Shown piece by piece: positions 34,563-44,962 of a stretch of 58,280 bases of DNA; the stretch's first letter is position 1; each line of letters starts with the position of its first letter. The DNA comes from Muribaculaceae bacterium Isolate-104 (HZI) (GTDB taxonomy: Bacteria > Bacteroidota > Bacteroidia > Bacteroidales > Muribaculaceae), in NCBI GenBank assembly GCA_003762715.1, contig RIBJ01000059.1:1-58280 (forward strand), in the 5' to 3' direction. The notes beneath the pieces were generated by a model that worked only from the letters and a program-made list of their open reading frames with translations, was not told the origin of the DNA and searched no databases. The position numbers and the translations under genes were made by a program.

Positions 34563-35935
34563 CCGTTCTTATTGGCATTTTCCACTATTTCGGGCAGGTA
34601 ATTGCATATGTCGCCCGCACCCGCCGTCAAAAGAATTTCAAAGTTACGTTTTTTTATAGTGTCTGTCAAATCTTCTTTCTTAATCAGCACCTTGTCGGGG
34701 CATGTGATTCTGTCGAATATGATTTGTGATGTCACTCCGGGAATAGGTAGTTCTCTCGCCGGATATATGTCAAGAAGTATCACGGAGTCTGCCAGAGACA
34801 GAGCTTGTGCAAACTGCTCCGCGAAATCACGGGTTCGGGAGTACAGGTGCGGCTGAAACGCCACTGTGAGCCGCCGTTCGGGGTAGAGTGCCTTGACCGA
34901 GGCAATCGATGCCTTAAGTTCGTCAGGATGATGGGCATAGTCATCTATAACAGCCTTGCCTGAGGCTCCGGGCTGACGCAAATGGTACTCGAAACGGCGT
35001 TTGGGTCCCATAAACGATGCCATTGCGCGGCGCACGGTGTCGGGCTCGGCTTCTCCTGCCAGCCATGCTGCGGCAAGAGCCGCCACCGAATTTTCTATGT
35101 TGATTTCAACCGGCACTCCAAGCTCTATATCGGCAATCACACCGTCAGGGGTGACGAAATCGAACATTATTGTGCCGTTCGCACGACGTATGCGCGACGC
35201 GTGGAAATCACCGCTGTCACGCGAGTAGGTGTACACCCTCACATCCTCGCCCACTCGCGGAGTCATTTTCAGACCGGTGTGCATCACCAGCGCGCCGCCA
35301 GGCTGTATCAGTGATGTAAAATGAGCAAAGCTCTCAAGGTAAGCCTCCTCGGTGCCGTATATATCAAGGTGGTCGGGGTCGGTGGCTGTTATGACGGCTA
35401 TGAACGGCGACAGATGATGAAACGAGCGGTCGTACTCGTCAGCCTCGATAACCGTATAAGGCGAAGATTCGCTTAGCAGAAAGTTGGTGCCGTAGTTGCG
35501 CAGCACACCTCCGAGAAAAGCGCTGCAGCCGGTGGCGCCGCTGTGAAGCAGGTGCGCCGCCATGGAGGAGGTAGTTGTTTTGCCGTGTGTGCCGGCAAAA
35601 CAGAGGCTTTTGCTCATGCGTGTTATTTCGCCAAGCAGCTTTGCGCGCTTGACCACTTCAAACCCGTTGTCTCTGAACCATCTGAACAGAGGCAAGTCTT
35701 CGGGAACCGCCGGGGTGTAGACCACCAGCGTGCTGTCGGGCGAGCGGAACTTTTCAGGCACCGCGTCAGCCTCGCCGGAATATGTCATGTCAACACCCTC
35801 GCTTTCCAGCGCGCGTGTTAGGTCGGTCGGAGTGCGGTCATAGCCCGCCACATTGCAGCCTTTTGCCAGAAGGTAGCGCTCAAGCGCCGCCATTCCTATG
35901 CCTCCGGCTCCGACAAAATATACATTCGGTTTCAT
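34559..35935 (-). CDS. murC: UDP-N-acetylmuramate--L-alanine ligase
   Basis: Adds L-Ala to UDP-MurNAc. 458 residues. The N-terminal Rossmann motif FVGAGGIGMAALERYLL, the ATP loop CFAGTHGKTTTSSMAAHLL and the central VIEADEYDRSFHHLSP are typical of MurC. The third-domain motif DDYAHHPDELKASI is also present. Overlaps of 4 nt with both murG (upstream) and ftsQ (downstream) indicate coupled translation. Confidence 0.96.
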   Translation of the reverse strand: MKPNVYFVGAGGIGMAALERYLLAKGCNVAGYDRTPTDLTRALESEGVDMTYSGEADAVPEKFRSPDSTLVVYTPAVPEDLPLFRWFRDNGFEVVKRAKLLGEITRMSKSLCFAGTHGKTTTSSMAAHLLHSGATGCSAFLGGVLRNYGTNFLLSESSPYTVIEADEYDRSFHHLSPFIAVITATDPDHLDIYGTEEAYLESFAHFTSLIQPGGALVMHTGLKMTPRVGEDVRVYTYSRDSGDFHASRIRRANGTIMFDFVTPDGVIADIELGVPVEINIENSVAALAAAWLAGEAEPDTVRRAMASFMGPKRRFEYHLRQPGASGKAVIDDYAHHPDELKASIASVKALYPERRLTVAFQPHLYSRTRDFAEQFAQALSLADSVILLDIYPARELPIPGVTSQIIFDRITCPDKVLIKKEDLTDTIKKRNFEILLTAGAGDICNYLPEIVENANKNG

Positions 35936-37035
35936 TTTACCAGACTATATACTATGCGGGCAATCTTGTCGGCGCTCCCGTCGCAGGCAAGCGCAGCGGC
36001 ATTTCTGCCCAGTGATTCAAGTTTTTCTTTATCTTTCATAAGAGCTATAACCTCTTTGCCGAGGCGGGCAGGCGCTTCGGCGTCAAGAATCATTACCGCG
36101 GCATCGCGGCTTGTCAACGCCTCGGCATTTTTGCGCTGATGGTCCTCAGCCACATTCGGCGACGGCACAAGAACCGCCGGTTTGCCAAGCAGCTCAATCT
36201 CTGAAATGGTGCCGGCTCCAGCACGCGCCACAACCACATCGGCAGCCCGGTAGGCTACCGCCATATCGGCGATGAACGGCATTGCCTTTACCGACGGATG
36301 TCCCTCCGCCGCTTTGGCGCATCTTTCGGCGTATATCTTGCCGGTCTGCCACAGCACCTGGATTCCGGCTTTTTCAAATTCGGGTATAGCTTCTTCGACA
36401 CTCTTGTTTATAGTCCCTGCCCCGAGGCTGCCTCCGGTGACAAACAGCAACGGTTTGCCCGGGTCAAATCCGAAAGCGGCGCACGCTTCCTCTCTGGTGC
36501 ATGAGCACGATGTAAGCGACTCGCGAACGGGGTTGCCGGTGACACGTATCACTTCCTTCGGGAAAAACCGCTCCATTCCGGGGTAAGCCGTACATATAGC
36601 CTTTGCCTTGCGCGCAAGCATCTTGTTTGTCACCCCGGCATAAGAGTTCTGCTCCTGCAGCAGGGTGGGCACATTTAATTTCTGCGCCTGCTTGAGCACC
36701 GGCCCGCTCGCATAGCCTCCAACCCCGACAGCGACATCGGGCTTGAAATCGCGCACAACCTTGCGCGCCTTTGCAAGACTTTTGGCGAGCTTTACAAGAA
36801 CTGCAAAGTTGCGCCACAGCCTCTTGCGGTCGAATCCCGCAACCGGAAGACCGACTATAGGATAGCCCGCGGCAGGCACTTTTTCCATTTCCATGCGGTC
36901 CTGCGCGCCGACAAAAAGTATTTCAGTATCTTTATTCATGCGCTTCAGAGCGTCGGCAATCGACAGAGCGGGGAAGATATGTCCGCCTGTACCGCCTCCG
37001 CTGACAAGCACTCTCAAAGGTCTGTGTTCTGACAT
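35932..37035 (-). CDS. murG: Lipid II synthase (UDP-GlcNAc transferase) MurG
   Basis: GT28-family enzyme that adds GlcNAc to lipid I at the inner face of the membrane. 367 residues. The N-terminal G-loop VSGGGTGGHIFPALSIADAL and VGVGGYASGPVLKQA are diagnostic. The C-terminal UDP-GlcNAc site shows VTGGSLGAGTIN and VVARAGAGTISEIELLGKPAV. It overlaps murC by 4 nt and follows ftsW by 16 nt. Confidence 0.96.
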   Translation of the reverse strand: MSEHRPLRVLVSGGGTGGHIFPALSIADALKRMNKDTEILFVGAQDRMEMEKVPAAGYPIVGLPVAGFDRKRLWRNFAVLVKLAKSLAKARKVVRDFKPDVAVGVGGYASGPVLKQAQKLNVPTLLQEQNSYAGVTNKMLARKAKAICTAYPGMERFFPKEVIRVTGNPVRESLTSCSCTREEACAAFGFDPGKPLLFVTGGSLGAGTINKSVEEAIPEFEKAGIQVLWQTGKIYAERCAKAAEGHPSVKAMPFIADMAVAYRAADVVVARAGAGTISEIELLGKPAVLVPSPNVAEDHQRKNAEALTSRDAAVMILDAEAPARLGKEVIALMKDKEKLESLGRNAAALACDGSADKIARIVYSLVK

Positions 37036-37051
37036 AGTTTTAAGAGGTTGG

Positions 37052-38329
37052 TTAAAGTTGTGTCGGGTTTTCTGCTCTCATTTCATCGGGCAAAACATCC
37101 ATTTCGTTCTTGATGTCCTGTTTTTTGCCGTTGCGCACCGCATAGCGGCTCACACTCAGCATCACCCCTATGGCAATGGAAGTGGTGAGTATCGATGTGC
37201 CGCCTTTTGATATAAGGGGCAGCGGCTGCCCTGACACAGGAAAGAATCCCGTGACGATAGCCATGTGAAACAGCGCCTGAAATGCAACCATGACCGCCAT
37301 GCCGATTACAAGCAGCGCGGGAAACGCCCTTGAGCATTTAGAGGCAATGGCGCTTGCCCTGCCGAGCAATCCGAGATAGCACAGCAGCACCAGCAGACCG
37401 CCCACAAGCCCCATGTCCTCGACTATTATAGAGAAGATGAAGTCGGAGAATGCCAGCGGCAGACGTGCGGTTTCGCGCGAATTGCCGGGAAACACTCCGA
37501 ATATGCCTCCGTTTGCCTGAGCCATGTACGCGTACATCTCCTGCCGGTTCTTGGCATCAATCTCCTGCATGTATTTCGGCTGACCGTCGCCCTTGAATCG
37601 GCTCAGGCGCTCTGTCCAGGTCGAGGTACGGTTCACATCGTCGTCATCGCTGTTTTTTGTTATGGTGTAAAACACTCCCACACAGGCGAGATACACCGCT
37701 ATCACTATCATGAACTTCTTCCATTCCACACCTCCGATGACCATCATCGACAGGCTTATGAACATCAGAAGAATGGTGTTTGTCATACCCTGCTTAATCA
37801 GAAGCCCGCCAAACAGCATCACTATTATCGCAGATACCGTGATGCCGATGTTTTTCACGCCGCCGCGAATCTGGGTGCGTGACATTATAAGGGCTATGAC
37901 GAGCGCCGACGACAGCTTGAGAAACTCCGAAGGCTGTATGGTGACTCCCGCGAGGCTGAAGCTGCGGCGCGCACCGTTTACAATCTCGCCGAAAAACATA
38001 ACATACAGCATCATAACCACACTGGCAAACGCTATCACTGGTATGAACGGTATGAATTTACGATAATGCACTTTCTGCAAAAGGAATATAAGACCGCATC
38101 CGGCGCCAAGCATGAACGCGTGACGGACAACCGGTCCGAACACGCCGAACGCCGACGACGACACCTCGCGTGACGAAGCGCTGTAAAGCTCTATAATCGA
38201 TATAAGACAGATTGTTATGTATATGCCCCACAGGTATTTGTCGGGCTTGCTTTCGGTCAGCTCGCGCGGCATGACCTCGGCAGCGGCTTGCGCCGGCTCA
38301 GAAATCGGTGGTGTTACAATCGGTTCCAT
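37052..38329 (-). CDS. ftsW: Septal peptidoglycan glycosyltransferase FtsW
   Basis: SEDS-family polymerase working with the PBP encoded at 42517. 425 residues, about ten membrane helices. Motifs include SLAGVTIQPSEFLKLSSALV, NGGIFGVFPGNSRETARLPLAFSDF split across the extracellular loop, FSIIVEDMGLVGGLLVL and TGFFPVSGQPLPLISKGGTS. Both tails are cytoplasmic and rather polar. It lies between murD and murG. Confidence 0.93.
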   Translation of the reverse strand: MEPIVTPPISEPAQAAAEVMPRELTESKPDKYLWGIYITICLISIIELYSASSREVSSSAFGVFGPVVRHAFMLGAGCGLIFLLQKVHYRKFIPFIPVIAFASVVMMLYVMFFGEIVNGARRSFSLAGVTIQPSEFLKLSSALVIALIMSRTQIRGGVKNIGITVSAIIVMLFGGLLIKQGMTNTILLMFISLSMMVIGGVEWKKFMIVIAVYLACVGVFYTITKNSDDDDVNRTSTWTERLSRFKGDGQPKYMQEIDAKNRQEMYAYMAQANGGIFGVFPGNSRETARLPLAFSDFIFSIIVEDMGLVGGLLVLLCYLGLLGRASAIASKCSRAFPALLVIGMAVMVAFQALFHMAIVTGFFPVSGQPLPLISKGGTSILTTSIAIGVMLSVSRYAVRNGKKQDIKNEMDVLPDEMRAENPTQL

Positions 38330-38350
38330 AAGTATTGTCGGTATAAAGGA

Positions 38351-39718
38351 TTAATCTTCAGGAATTGCGCGCACCGCCTCTTTGAAGCGGCTGCCACGGT
38401 CCTCATAGCTTTTGAAAAGGTCAAAACTCGCACAGCATGGCGAAAGCAACACAGTGTCGCCGGGCTGCGACAGCCTGCGGCAAGCGGCAACCGCATCCTC
38501 AAGCGAATGGGTGGACACCAGCTCAGGCACCTTGCCTGCAAAAAATGCCTCCAGCTTGGAGTTGTCGGCGCCCATGCACACTATCGCCTTGACTTTATCG
38601 CGCACAAGCGGCTCAATCTCCGTGTAGTCGTTGCCCTTGTCCTTGCCTCCGAGAATCAGCACAGTGTTTTCGGGCATACTCTCAAGCGCGTACCAACAGG
38701 AGTTGACATTTGTGGCCTTCGAATCATTGATGTACCTGACTCCGTTGACCTCGCGCACAAACTCCAGTCGGTGCTCCACCCCCTCGAAATCGGAGAGAGC
38801 CTTGCGGATATCCTCCTTCTTAATGTCCAGAAGACACGCCGACAGACCCGCTGCCATTGAATTGTACAGGTTGTGGAGCCCGTTGAGCGACAAATCAGCC
38901 CTAGGCATCCTCAGCGAGGTATCCGGAGTGTCAAACACTACGCTGTCATCCTCATCCACATAGGCATGGGTCTGGTTCTCGTCATGCTCGGAAAACGGAA
39001 ACAGACGAGCCTCGGTGGCTATTCTGTCCATCTGGGAGCGTATCACAGGGTCGTCCTGCCAGTATATGAACGCATCCTGCGGAGTAAGATTGCGCAGTAT
39101 GCGGAATTTCGCTTTCACATAGTTCTCCATCTTGTAGTCGTAGCGGTCAAGATGGTCGGGGGTGATGTTGAGCAGCACAGCAATATTGGCTTTGAACTCA
39201 TACATGTTTTCAAGCTGGAAGCTCGACAGCTCGATAACATAGACGTCATGGTGCTCGCGCGCCACCTGAAGCGCGAGACTTCTGCCCACATTGCCGGCAA
39301 GCCCTACATTAATACCGGCATTCTTAAGGATATGGTATGTCAGCAGAGTTGTAGTGGTTTTGCCGTTGCTGCCGGTGATGCAAACCATCTTGGCATCGGT
39401 GTAGCGACCGGCAAACTCTATTTCGGAAATCACCGGTATGCCCTTTTCCACTATGGCTTTCATAACCGGCACGTTCGGGGGTATTCCGGGACTCTTCACA
39501 ACCTCGTCGGCGCTCAGAATCTTGTCCATCGAATGGCACCCTTCCTCCCACTCTATGCCCTCTTTGTCAAGAATGGCACGATAACGAGGGGATATGGTAC
39601 CGGAATCGGAAAGAAACACATTCATCCCTTTCTCCTTGCCTAATATCGCGGCGCCAACGCCGCTTTCTCCGCCGCCAAGCACTACAAGAGTACGGGCTTT
39701 GTCTGAATTATGCTGCAT
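38351..39718 (-). CDS. murD: UDP-N-acetylmuramoylalanine--D-glutamate ligase
   Basis: Adds D-Glu to UDP-MurNAc-L-Ala. 455 residues. The N-terminal motif VVLGGGESGVGAAILGKEKG, the ATP loop MVCITGSNGKTTTTLLTYHIL, VIELSSFQLENM and VRYINDSKATNVNS are typical MurD signatures. The C-terminal LSPCCASFDLFKSYEDRG is also characteristic. It lies 4 nt after mraY. Confidence 0.97.
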   Translation of the reverse strand: MQHNSDKARTLVVLGGGESGVGAAILGKEKGMNVFLSDSGTISPRYRAILDKEGIEWEEGCHSMDKILSADEVVKSPGIPPNVPVMKAIVEKGIPVISEIEFAGRYTDAKMVCITGSNGKTTTTLLTYHILKNAGINVGLAGNVGRSLALQVAREHHDVYVIELSSFQLENMYEFKANIAVLLNITPDHLDRYDYKMENYVKAKFRILRNLTPQDAFIYWQDDPVIRSQMDRIATEARLFPFSEHDENQTHAYVDEDDSVVFDTPDTSLRMPRADLSLNGLHNLYNSMAAGLSACLLDIKKEDIRKALSDFEGVEHRLEFVREVNGVRYINDSKATNVNSCWYALESMPENTVLILGGKDKGNDYTEIEPLVRDKVKAIVCMGADNSKLEAFFAGKVPELVSTHSLEDAVAACRRLSQPGDTVLLSPCCASFDLFKSYEDRGSRFKEAVRAIPED

Positions 39719-39722
39719 TGTG

Positions 39723-40985
39723 TTATCTTATTTTCAATGTTACAAATGTCACAGCCGCAAGAAATATGGCTATAATCCAGAAGCGTGTGACTATCTTTGA
39801 CTCAGGCACCGCCCTGAGGGGAGCCTGCAATATGGCATCGATGCCGCTGTTGCCGGGTTTCTGGAAATGGTGGTGCAGCGGGGTCATCTTGAATATGCGC
39901 CTGCCCGTTCCGGTGCGCCTCTTGGTGTATTTGAAGTAAGCCACCTGAAGCATAACCGACAAATCCTCCACGAAGAAAATCGCGCAAAGAATCGGAATCA
40001 GCAGCTCCTTGCGTATGAGAATGGCAAACACCGCGATTATGCCTCCTATGGTAAGACTGCCAGTATCGCCCATGAACACCTGGGCGGGATAGGCATTGTA
40101 CCACAAAAATCCGACAAGCGCGCCAATAAACGCCGCCATGAACACCACCAGCTCTGAGCTGCCCGGTATATACATTATATTAAGGTATGACGAGTATATG
40201 ATGTGTCCGCCAAGATAAGCCATTATAGCCAGCGCAACACAAATTATGGCGGAAACTCCGGTACACAGACCGTCAAGCCCGTCAGTAAGATTGGCGCCGT
40301 TGGATGTGGCGCTTATAACGAAAATGGTCACAAGCACAAACACTATCCACCCGCCGTTGGCGGCGTATCTGCCCATCCAGCCGGTAAGGTAAGAATAGTC
40401 GAAGTTGTTGTTCTTCACAAAGGGTATTGTTGTCTGCGCGCTTTTAATGTCTTCCTGACGGTGCGTCACCACCAGCTCCGAATTTTCAACATCCACGCTC
40501 TCCACATTCTCGCGCATCACTATCTCCGGGCTCAGGTACATGGACAAACCTACTATGAGACCAAGCCCCACCTGCCCGACAATCTTGAACTTGCCGCTCA
40601 TGCCGTCCTTGTTATGATGCTTGATTTTCAGCCAGTCGTCCATAAAGCCGAGCGTGCCGAGCCACAAGGTGGACATCAGCATCAGAATCATATATATGTT
40701 GGACAGGTCGCCGAAAAGCAGACACGGCACCAGTATGGATATTATGATTATGACACCGCCCATGGTTGGTGTGCCTTTTTTCTGCATCTGCCCCTCAAGC
40801 CCGAGGTCGCGGATAATCTCGCCGACCTGCATAAGCTGCAGACGGTCTATTATTTTGCGGCCGAAAACCAACGCTATGAACAGCGACAGCAGCAGTGCCG
40901 CTCCGGAACGGAAGGTGATATAGTCCATCAGCCTCGCTCCGGGAAATCCCACATCCGAAAGATAATCAAACAGATAGTACAACAT
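39723..40985 (-). CDS. mraY: Phospho-N-acetylmuramoyl-pentapeptide transferase
   Basis: Makes lipid I from UDP-MurNAc-pentapeptide and undecaprenyl phosphate. 420 residues, about ten membrane helices. MKKGTPTMGG-like motif QKKGTPTMGGVIIIISI, the Asp pair GFMDDWLKIKHHNKDGM, NGANLTDGLDGLCTG, QVFMGDTGSLTIGG and the MraY-specific MTPLHHHFQKPG are all seen. A roughly 60-residue insertion at about 185-245, rich in polar residues, is longer than in E. coli MraY and common in Bacteroidota. Confidence 0.96.
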   Translation of the reverse strand: MLYYLFDYLSDVGFPGARLMDYITFRSGAALLLSLFIALVFGRKIIDRLQLMQVGEIIRDLGLEGQMQKKGTPTMGGVIIIISILVPCLLFGDLSNIYMILMLMSTLWLGTLGFMDDWLKIKHHNKDGMSGKFKIVGQVGLGLIVGLSMYLSPEIVMRENVESVDVENSELVVTHRQEDIKSAQTTIPFVKNNNFDYSYLTGWMGRYAANGGWIVFVLVTIFVISATSNGANLTDGLDGLCTGVSAIICVALAIMAYLGGHIIYSSYLNIMYIPGSSELVVFMAAFIGALVGFLWYNAYPAQVFMGDTGSLTIGGIIAVFAILIRKELLIPILCAIFFVEDLSVMLQVAYFKYTKRRTGTGRRIFKMTPLHHHFQKPGNSGIDAILQAPLRAVPESKIVTRFWIIAIFLAAVTFVTLKIR

Positions 40986-41007
40986 TCTTTTTTAATCCCT
41001 TAATAAA

Positions 41008-42465
41008 TTATACACTTTTGAGCACCTCTGCAACGACCTCACGGTCATCAAAATGATGCTTTACTCCTTTAATCTCCTGATAGTCCTCATGTCCCTTGCC
41101 GGCAATCAGCACCACATCGCCCGGAGCGGCAAGAGCCACAGCCGTGCGTATTGCCTCCCGGCGGTCCACTATGCTGAGCACAGAAGGACGTGTGGTGTCG
41201 TCAAGCCCCGCCTCCATGTCATGAAGTATCTCGGCAGGTTCCTCGTCACGCGGATTGTCGGAGGTGAGGATAACGCGGTCGCTTCTCAGGGCTGCCTCAC
41301 GCGCCATTATGGGTCGCTTGCCTTTGTCGCGGTTGCCGCCGGCGCCCACAACGGTTATTATTCTGCCGGCTGAGCCGACAACCTCGCGTATTGCCGACAG
41401 CACATTCACAACAGCATCCGGAGTATGGGCGTAGTCCACCACCGCCGTTATGCCTGAGGCAGAACGGAATGTCTGGAAACGGCCCGCCACCGGAACAAGA
41501 CGGCTCATATCCACAAGCACTTTTTCCGGTTCAAAGCCCATTAGCACAGACGCGCCGTAAACCGCCGTGAGATTATACGCGTTGAATTTGCCGGTAAACA
41601 ACACCTCCACCTCATTGCCGTTGAAGCTCATCAGAGTGCCGTCAAGGCGGCTTTCTATGATTTTGCCCGAAAAATCGGCAGGTTGTCTGAGAGAGTATGT
41701 GTATCGACGGGCACGGGTGTTCTGGAGCATCACCTCGCCCACCTTGTCATCAATATTGGTGAGGGCGAAAGCACTGCCGGGCAGATTGTCAAAAAATGAT
41801 TTTTTTGCCTGAAGATAGGCATCCACCGTCTTGTGATAGTCAAGGTGGTCGCGGGTGAGGTTTGAGAACACCCCGCCGGCAAAATGAAGTCCGGCAATGC
41901 GGTGCTGGTGGGCTGCGTGTGAGCTAACTTCCATTGCGGCATACTTGCAGCCGGCGTCTACCATGCGCGCAAGCAGGGCGTTGAGAGTCAGCGGGTCGGG
42001 GGTAGTCTGCGCTGCAGGCACCGCCTCGGTGTCCACATAATTGCACACTGTCGACAGAAGTCCCGCCTTGAACCCGTTGAGACGCGCCATCTCATAAAGC
42101 AGGGTCGCAGTGGTGGTCTTGCCGTTTGTACCGGTGACACCCACAAGACACAACTTGCGCGAAGGGTCGTCATACCACCGCGACGCAAGAAATCCAAGCG
42201 CTACCGAAGAGTCAGACACCTTTATATATGTTATGCCCGACTCCAGACGCTCCGGAAGCTCCTCGCAGACAATCGCCGCCACACCGCCTACTGCGACAAT
42301 AGGTATAAACCTGTGACCGTCCACATTAGTGCCGCGCACGGCGACAAAAAGCGAACCGAGCTTTATTTTCCGGGAATCGCACTCCACGGAGCTTATCATG
42401 ACATCTTTTCTGCCTATAATCTCTTCAACGGTTATCGCTGACAGCAGAGAGGTGAGTGGTTTCAT
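41008..42465 (-). CDS. murE: UDP-MurNAc-tripeptide ligase (meso-diaminopimelate adding)
   Basis: Adds the third stem-peptide residue. 485 residues. The ATP loop [47 protein letters not shown] and [15 protein letters not shown] are standard. The specificity motif is DNPR in [15 protein letters not shown], which in the family marks meso-diaminopimelate rather than lysine. It lies 51 nt downstream of the PBP gene. Confidence 0.96.
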   Translation of the reverse strand: MKPLTSLLSAITVEEIIGRKDVMISSVECDSRKIKLGSLFVAVRGTNVDGHRFIPIVAVGGVAAIVCEELPERLESGITYIKVSDSSVALGFLASRWYDDPSRKLCLVGVTGTNGKTTTATLLYEMARLNGFKAGLLSTVCNYVDTEAVPAAQTTPDPLTLNALLARMVDAGCKYAAMEVSSHAAHQHRIAGLHFAGGVFSNLTRDHLDYHKTVDAYLQAKKSFFDNLPGSAFALTNIDDKVGEVMLQNTRARRYTYSLRQPADFSGKIIESRLDGTLMSFNGNEVEVLFTGKFNAYNLTAVYGASVLMGFEPEKVLVDMSRLVPVAGRFQTFRSASGITAVVDYAHTPDAVVNVLSAIREVVGSAGRIITVVGAGGNRDKGKRPIMAREAALRSDRVILTSDNPRDEEPAEILHDMEAGLDDTTRPSVLSIVDRREAIRTAVALAAPGDVVLIAGKGHEDYQEIKGVKHHFDDREVVAEVLKSV

Positions 42466-42516
42466 ATATTATGATGATTATTTTTTGAATACTTACTTAT
42501 GATGATACTTATTGTC

Positions 42517-44601
42517 TTATTCCCTTAGCACCAGTGTCACCTTCGAACCGGCGGCAATCTCTTTTCCGGGAGCTGGCGACTGTGCGGACACATAACCCGC
42601 CCCCTTGAAGTCGACATTGAAACCCGCCCGTTCAAGCGTGGCTATCGCATCGCGCAAGCCATAGCCCACCACACCCGGCACCCCTTTCTGGGAGGTCGAG
42701 GGGCGTTCGATGCTCCTGTGCACTCCGTTAGCAGTGATACTCTTGCCCACTTTCTTGCCCTTTGCGGCAGATGCCGTCGCATAAAGCACCGGAGGGTCGT
42801 TCTTTGCAGGCTCGGCGCGATAGTCGGAACTGTTGTCGAGCATACCTCTCGAATACAGCTTCAAGGCAATGCTCTTCAGCACTTCGCCGCTTGTGCTGGC
42901 TGCACCGAAGGCATTCTGCTTGGGGTTGCAGGTAAGCACTATGCATGAGTACTTAGGGTTTTCGGCAGGGAAGAAACCACAGAAAGCGAGACGCTTCTTC
43001 GAAGTGTTGTACGCACCACCCTCAATCATGTAGCAGGTGCCGGTTTTTCCGGCTATGCGCACATAATCGTTGCGCAGGCGCTTGCCGGTGCCATGGTCGC
43101 CCCACACCACATCGGTCAGCATGGCACGCATCTTGGAGGCGTTTGTCTCGCTGCATATCCGGTCTCTTATATATGTAACAGGCATTATGGAATCCACCCC
43201 GTCGCCGGTAAGACGGCTCACAAGGCGCGGGCGCACATAGCGTCCGTTGTTGGCTATTGCATTGTAAATTGAAAGTGTGTACAACGGCGGTATTTCGGTG
43301 GCATAACCGTAACACTGCCTTGACAGCGCTATGCGCCCGCCACGGTTGCTCGGCACACTGTCCACTCTCGGCACACTCTCACCTGCAATTCCGGTGTGCA
43401 TCGGCTCAAGAAACCCAATTTCTTTCAGCCGCGAGTAGAATCCCCCCGGATTGGAATCATATTTGCGGGTTATGATTTTCGCCATTCCGATATTGCTTGA
43501 GCGCTCTATCACTTCCTTCACCGTCAGCGAGCCCACTCCGTGTGAATCGGTTATGGGTCTGCCCCCGGCGTAGGCGTATGAATGACCGGTGACAAGCACC
43601 TCGTCAAGATCGTTCACCACACCGTCCTCAAGCGCAATCATCATGGACAGTGTCTTTACCACCGACCCCGGCTCATAGCCGAGCACCGCACGGTTCATGC
43701 CCTCGATATAATTGTCGGCGTTGGGATTCTTTTCAAGGTTGGATATCGCCTTGATGTCGCCCGTAGCCACATCCATAAGCACAGCCACTCCCCAGTCCGC
43801 ATTGCAGAATGTCAGCACATCGTTAAGCTCGTTCTCTACAATGTCCTGCATCTTTATGTCTATCGTTGTGCGTATATTGTAGCCGGGCACAGCAGGGATG
43901 TCAGTCCAGTTATATATGCCCTTGGTGAGAGGCACCTTTTTCGAAAGTCCGGTTTTGCCGTAAAGGAGCGTGTCAAGAGCCTTTTCAAGACCTGATATGC
44001 CATGCACCTCCTTGCATTGTGCCGTAGCCCCCACACCGCCTATGCTTCGGCGAGCCATATCGCCATACGGGTTGACCCTGCGCATCTTGCTTTCCACCGA
44101 CAGTCCGTTGCGGTTTCTGTTGCGGATTGAGAAAAACGGGAATGTGCGCAGACGGCGGTAGTCGGCGTAGCTTATATTGTCGATAAGACGGTAGGCCCTC
44201 GGTCGCTCGGCTTTGGGTTTGGACAACGGCTTTGCAAGATGCGAATGCCACTGTGCCTTTGTGCGGGAGGGGAAATAATGAGCCAGGCTGTCGGCTATCG
44301 AATCGAGTGCGTTGCGAAAACGCTCCTCCATAAAACGCTCGCAACGGAAATCGATTCTGACAGTGTAATAGCGCAGATTGGCGGCGAGGATGCTGCCGTC
44401 AGCCGCAAGGATGTTTCCGCGTTCGGGAATTATTGTGTCGCGGCGCGAAAGCTCTCTGATGGCTTTCTCGTTCCATTCGTCGGCTGATATAACCGTAGTG
44501 TCCACCAGTTTGTACACTATTCCGGCACTCATGAAAAGAATTCCGGCAACTATCAGACCGTAACGGAAAAGGATATGTTTTCTGTTTGACTTCTTTTTCA
44601 T
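42517..44601 (-). CDS. ftsI: Septal class B penicillin-binding protein (FtsI/PBP3) with C-terminal PASTA domain
   Basis: Transpeptidase that cross-links septal peptidoglycan. 694 residues. One N-terminal membrane helix (YGLIVAGILFMSAGIVYKL), a dimerisation domain with PERGNILAADGSILAAN, then the transpeptidase. Active-site motifs: SVVK in YEPGSVVKTLSM, SSN in IERSSNIGMAKII and KTG in IAGKTGTCYMIEGG. A single PASTA domain occupies about residues 638-694 (VPGVVGYGLRDAIATLERAG). It overlaps ftsL by 4 nt, as expected for a septal pair. Confidence 0.94.
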   Translation of the reverse strand: MKKKSNRKHILFRYGLIVAGILFMSAGIVYKLVDTTVISADEWNEKAIRELSRRDTIIPERGNILAADGSILAANLRYYTVRIDFRCERFMEERFRNALDSIADSLAHYFPSRTKAQWHSHLAKPLSKPKAERPRAYRLIDNISYADYRRLRTFPFFSIRNRNRNGLSVESKMRRVNPYGDMARRSIGGVGATAQCKEVHGISGLEKALDTLLYGKTGLSKKVPLTKGIYNWTDIPAVPGYNIRTTIDIKMQDIVENELNDVLTFCNADWGVAVLMDVATGDIKAISNLEKNPNADNYIEGMNRAVLGYEPGSVVKTLSMMIALEDGVVNDLDEVLVTGHSYAYAGGRPITDSHGVGSLTVKEVIERSSNIGMAKIITRKYDSNPGGFYSRLKEIGFLEPMHTGIAGESVPRVDSVPSNRGGRIALSRQCYGYATEIPPLYTLSIYNAIANNGRYVRPRLVSRLTGDGVDSIMPVTYIRDRICSETNASKMRAMLTDVVWGDHGTGKRLRNDYVRIAGKTGTCYMIEGGAYNTSKKRLAFCGFFPAENPKYSCIVLTCNPKQNAFGAASTSGEVLKSIALKLYSRGMLDNSSDYRAEPAKNDPPVLYATASAAKGKKVGKSITANGVHRSIERPSTSQKGVPGVVGYGLRDAIATLERAGFNVDFKGAGYVSAQSPAPGKEIAAGSKVTLVLRE

Positions 44602-44942
44602 TTTTTCTCAAGTTTGAAAGGTGGTCTGTCCTGTACACGGAGATTAAGCCCGAGCGAGTCTATCAGGTGCTGCATCGATGATTCTCTAGTGTTGCTCATG
44701 TAGGCGCTGCGCACTCTCAGCCGTTCGGTCTTGACAATTTCCAGCTCGGTTTCAAGCCGGCGTATCTCCTCCATCTTTGTCTGGCATGTGTACTTGTTCG
44801 TGATGTAGAGCATCACAACCACCACACCCGCGAAAACGGTGAGCCAGTTGCGGGCAAAGAAGTCGCTGCTCAGCACCTCTCCCTGTCTTATACGCTTTAT
44901 AAAGCTCGGTTTCTGATCTTTTTTATTGTTTCTTGCCGCCAT
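44598..44942 (-). CDS. ftsL: FtsL-like bitopic division protein
   Basis: 114 residues from MAARNNKK. This start is preferred over an ATG nine codons upstream because a good Shine-Dalgarno AGAGGAG lies at 44954-44948 and the longer form would overlap rsmH. A polar cytoplasmic tail is followed by one helix, WLTVFAGVVVVMLYITN, and a leucine-zipper-like coiled coil, TKMEEIRRLETELEIVKTER. Size and position between rsmH and the PBP gene fit FtsL, which pairs with the DivIC-type protein at 5886. Confidence 0.85.
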   Translation of the reverse strand: MAARNNKKDQKPSFIKRIRQGEVLSSDFFARNWLTVFAGVVVVMLYITNKYTCQTKMEEIRRLETELEIVKTERLRVRSAYMSNTRESSMQHLIDSLGLNLRVQDRPPFKLEKK

Positions 44943-44947
44943 TGCAT

Positions 44948-44954
44948 CTCCTCT
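44948..44954 (-). promoter_or_regulatory. Shine-Dalgarno of ftsL
   Basis: AGAGGAG reads on the minus strand, 5 nt before the ATG at 44942. It is unusual in a lineage that mostly lacks such sites, and it decides the start. Confidence 0.6.
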
Positions 44955-44962
44955 ATGACTCT